Shown here: in pieces, positions 4,572 through 5,965 of the stretch | How positions within the stretch are numbered: position 1 is the stretch's first letter | How the letters are laid out: each line of letters starts with the position of its first letter | Source of the DNA: Tissierellales bacterium | Lineage (GTDB): Bacteria; Bacillota; Clostridia; Tissierellales; JASKZW01 | NCBI GenBank assembly: GCA_030152145.1 | Contig: JASLIL010000036.1 | Span: 1-5,965, forward strand | Length of the DNA: 5,965 nt | Direction: 5' to 3' | Made by a program: the position numbers and the translations under genes | Notes under the pieces: model-generated | The model's database searches: none | What the model saw: the letters and a program-made list of their open reading frames with translations, nothing else | What the model was told of the DNA's origin: nothing

Positions 4572-5441
4572 GTGAAAAATATTTTATTCGGCTTAATTCC
4601 TGCCTTGGTGTGGGGAATCCAACCGATTGTTATGACAAAAATCGGAGGAAAATCGACAGAAAAAGTAATGGGAATGGGACTGGGAATATTTCTCTCTTCT
4701 TTTATAGTATTTCTCTTTAAGAGACCTACGAATTTAAGTGGAAGAGTTTTATTCTTCGGATTTATTGATGGTTTAGCCCTGAGTTATGGTTTGATAAATC
4801 AGATTAGGGGCTTGGCGCTTTTGGGTGTGGCCAAGGGCACACCTATATCTACTGGTACCCAGTTAATAGGTGCTACCCTAGTGGGAACTCTTTACTTTAA
4901 GGAGTGGTCTACAAGGGAACAGTATATTATAGGCATAGGAGCTATAGCTATAATAATACTGGGAATAGCCATGACTGCCTACCAGGAAAACAAGGAAGTT
5001 ACTAGCCAAAAGGCCAAGGAGAGAAAGGGTATGATAACCCTGGTAATGTCCTCCATAGGCTTTATAATTTACACTATAGTTTTAAGGATAGCAGCTGTAA
5101 GCATATGGGATGCTCTTTTGGCCCAAGGATTTGGTATGCTAGTGGGAGCATATCTTCTATCTAGAAGGGAAGACAAGGTTTCACTTTTTTCCAAGGAGAC
5201 TAAAAGGCATATCCTAACAGGCCTAATATTTTCTGTAGGAAATGTAGTCCTAATGATATCAAACACTCTTAATGGTTTGGCCATAGGATTTACACTGACA
5301 CAGATGAGTGTAGTAATCTCAACTATATGTGGCCTTGTAATTCTAAAGGAAGAAAAGACCAATAGGGAGCTAAGATCCACTATGGTAGGTTTGGCCTTTG
5401 TAGTAGTTGGTGGAGTTTTAATAGGTGTAACAAAAGGATAG
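4572..5441 (+). CDS. GRP-family (GlcU/RbsU-like) DMT-superfamily transporter
   Basis: A 289-residue inner-membrane permease with about ten helices, as in the glucose/ribose porter family. The first helix reads GLIPALVWGIQPIV (7-20). The family signature GVAKGTPISTGTQLIGATLV (85-104) is followed by FKEW. The C-terminal LTQMSVVISTICGLVILKEE (242-261) and GGVLIGVTKG (280-289) match the same family closely. Known members take up glucose or ribose, but the partner gene here is an amino-acid-type oxidoreductase, so the substrate may not be a sugar. The GTG start is preferred over TTG 4563 because of the ribosome-binding-site spacing. The first 190 nt differ in base use from the rest: six CpG within 4589-4758, one at 4816 and none in 4818-5441. 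It is the last operon gene, with the terminator 8 nt after the stop. Family firm, substrate open. Confidence 0.85.
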   Translation: MKNILFGLIPALVWGIQPIVMTKIGGKSTEKVMGMGLGIFLSSFIVFLFKRPTNLSGRVLFFGFIDGLALSYGLINQIRGLALLGVAKGTPISTGTQLIGATLVGTLYFKEWSTREQYIIGIGAIAIIILGIAMTAYQENKEVTSQKAKERKGMITLVMSSIGFIIYTIVLRIAAVSIWDALLAQGFGMLVGAYLLSRREDKVSLFSKETKRHILTGLIFSVGNVVLMISNTLNGLAIGFTLTQMSVVISTICGLVILKEEKTNRELRSTMVGLAFVVVGGVLIGVTKG

Positions 5442-5448
5442 ATAGTAT

Positions 5449-5488
5449 AAAAGGGACAGGTTGAGATTAGAAACCTAGTCCCTTTTTC
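5449..5488 (+). terminator. intrinsic terminator of the trmB operon
   Basis: AAAAGGGAC (5449-5457) plus AGGTT (5458-5462) pair with AACCT (5472-5476) and GTCCCTTTT (5478-5486), leaving one bulged A (5477) and a 9-nt loop. The stem runs into TTTTTC. It begins 8 nt after the transporter stop codon. Confidence 0.8.
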
Positions 5489-5530
5489 TAGGATAGGGGT
5501 ATCCGGTCTTAGGAAGAAATTTAACTTAGA

Positions 5531-5540
5531 AAGGAAGTGA
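5531..5540 (+). promoter_or_regulatory. near-perfect Shine-Dalgarno site deciding the ywbE start
   Basis: AAGGAAGTGA matches the full anti-SD complement AAGGAGGTGA at 9 of 10 bases and ends 5 nt before the TTG at 5546. The in-frame GTG at 5537 is inside this site and so is an unlikely start. No clear promoter is seen between the operon terminator and this site; 5491-5504 holds only a 5-bp hairpin (GGATA/TATCC). Confidence 0.65.
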
Positions 5541-5545
5541 AAGCT

Positions 5546-5737
5546 TTGGATGGTAGAAAACGTTGTGATATAGAAGTGGGAGCTAGAGTTTTTGTAGTTC
5601 AAAAGCAGCACCAGAGAACAGGAGAGTTAACAGAAGGAAGGGTAAAAAGAATCCTAACAAACTCCAAGGAACATCCTAGGGGCATCAAGGTTATGCTTGA
5701 AGATGGACAGGTGGGAAGGGTGCAAAAAATAGGCTAA
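5546..5737 (+). CDS. ywbE: YwbE-family small protein
   Basis: A 63-residue protein matching the YwbE family, whose members are about 60-70 residues and of unknown function. Recognisable parts are the start DGRKRCDIEVGARVFVVQK, the centre QRTGELTEGRVKRILTNS, and the end HPRGIKVMLEDGQVGRVQKI. The Gly- and Val-rich strand pattern suggests a small beta barrel (KOW/SH3-like), which would fit RNA or nucleoprotein binding; that is inference. TTG at 5546 is preferred over GTG at 5537 because of the Shine-Dalgarno site and because family members begin directly with the (N/D)G-rich segment. It stands alone between two terminators, so it is probably transcribed on its own. Confidence 0.85.
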   Translation: MDGRKRCDIEVGARVFVVQKQHQRTGELTEGRVKRILTNSKEHPRGIKVMLEDGQVGRVQKIG

Positions 5738-5754
5738 AATAAGATGGAAGACCA

Positions 5755-5797
5755 AAAAGAAGCTCTCCTATTGAAAGAATAGGGAGCTTCTTTTTTT
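5755..5797. terminator. bidirectional intrinsic terminator
   Basis: AAAAGAAGCTC (5755-5765), one bulged T and CCTATT (5767-5772) pair with AATAGG (5778-5783) and GAGCTTCTTTT (5784-5794) around a GAAAG loop. A 7-nt T-run (5791-5797) follows on the + strand. A 5-nt A-run (5754-5758) gives a U-tract on the - strand. It serves ywbE and the convergent gene at the right edge. Confidence 0.88.
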
Positions 5798-5804
5798 ATT
5801 GCCT

Positions 5805-5965
5805 TTAATCATTCTTTAGTTTGAATTCATATCCTTTGTACATCTTGGATATGGAGAAGTATATTATGGCCATATAGCCTAGGATAAAGCCGTAGTTTAT
5901 CTTTTTTAGAATATCAAAGATGCTGAAGATTTTAGAGGTCTTTGATATAAAGAAGGCCAGAAGCA
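5805..5965 (-). CDS. C-terminal end of an unidentified membrane protein, truncated by the window edge
   Basis: On the minus strand one frame is open from 5963 to a TAA at 5805-5807, giving 52 residues. It begins LLAFFISKTSKIFSIFDILK and ends SKMYKGYEFKLKND. Two hydrophobic stretches (about residues 1-6 and 24-39) with lysine-rich connectors and a lysine-rich tail suggest the last membrane helices of an integral protein. The other two minus-strand frames stop within about 60 nt. Synonymous codon use (ATA, AAA, TTC) resembles the neighbours, and a terminator with a minus-strand U-tract follows directly. I do not recognise the family from this fragment. Confidence 0.6.
   Translation of the reverse strand, partial: LLAFFISKTSKIFSIFDILKKINYGFILGYMAIIYFSISKMYKGYEFKLKND

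Noticed and set aside
5069..5611. Open frame of 180 codons on the minus strand
   Set aside because: It runs antisense through the transporter's C-terminus, the operon terminator and the start of ywbE. The sense products are recognised families, so this is a shadow that arises because the sense strand has few antisense stop patterns.

Overview
The window comes from an AT-rich, strongly CpG-depleted Gram-positive genome, most likely a clostridial or tissierellal Firmicute. This rests on ATA as the usual Ile codon, AGA/AGG as the usual Arg codons, strong purine Shine-Dalgarno sites, U-tract terminators and a YwbE-family gene. The genus cannot be named from the sequence alone.

Layout, left to right. 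(1) 2-799 +: a LysR-type regulator that has lost only its first dozen or so codons to the window edge. (2) 800-1075: a gene-free gap with a consensus -10 promoter, a foldable stretch of about 155 nt and an intrinsic terminator, which together look like a small RNA gene. (3) 1100-1870 -: a TspO/MBR-related multi-pass membrane protein. (4) 1871-2693: about 820 bp without a gene but full of repeats and hairpins. It holds two diverged 76-nt direct repeats, an inverted copy of their left end, two tandem sister hairpins, a heptad tandem repeat and at least six further stem-loops. (5) 2694-5441 +: a compact operon of a TrmB-type regulator, an ornithine cyclodeaminase/mu-crystallin-family oxidoreductase and a GRP-family (GlcU/RbsU-like) DMT transporter, closed by a terminator at 5449-5487. 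(6) 5546-5737 +: a YwbE-family small protein. (7) 5805-5965 -: the C-terminal end of an unidentified membrane protein, convergent with ywbE and sharing a bidirectional terminator with it.

How they fit together: the TrmB protein probably controls its own operon from a TTGACA promoter with an inverted repeat near the expected start site. The operon pairs an NAD(P)H-type imine/amino-acid oxidoreductase with a small-molecule permease, so uptake and conversion of one compound is the natural reading. The enzyme lacks the Asp used by true ornithine cyclodeaminase, so its substrate is open.

The most unusual content is the intergenic block 1941-2580. The two 76-nt repeats keep a hairpin while swapping both halves of two base pairs, and the two tandem hairpins do the same at one pair. 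This suggests selection for an RNA or DNA secondary structure. I do not recognise the block as a known riboswitch, intron or IS end.
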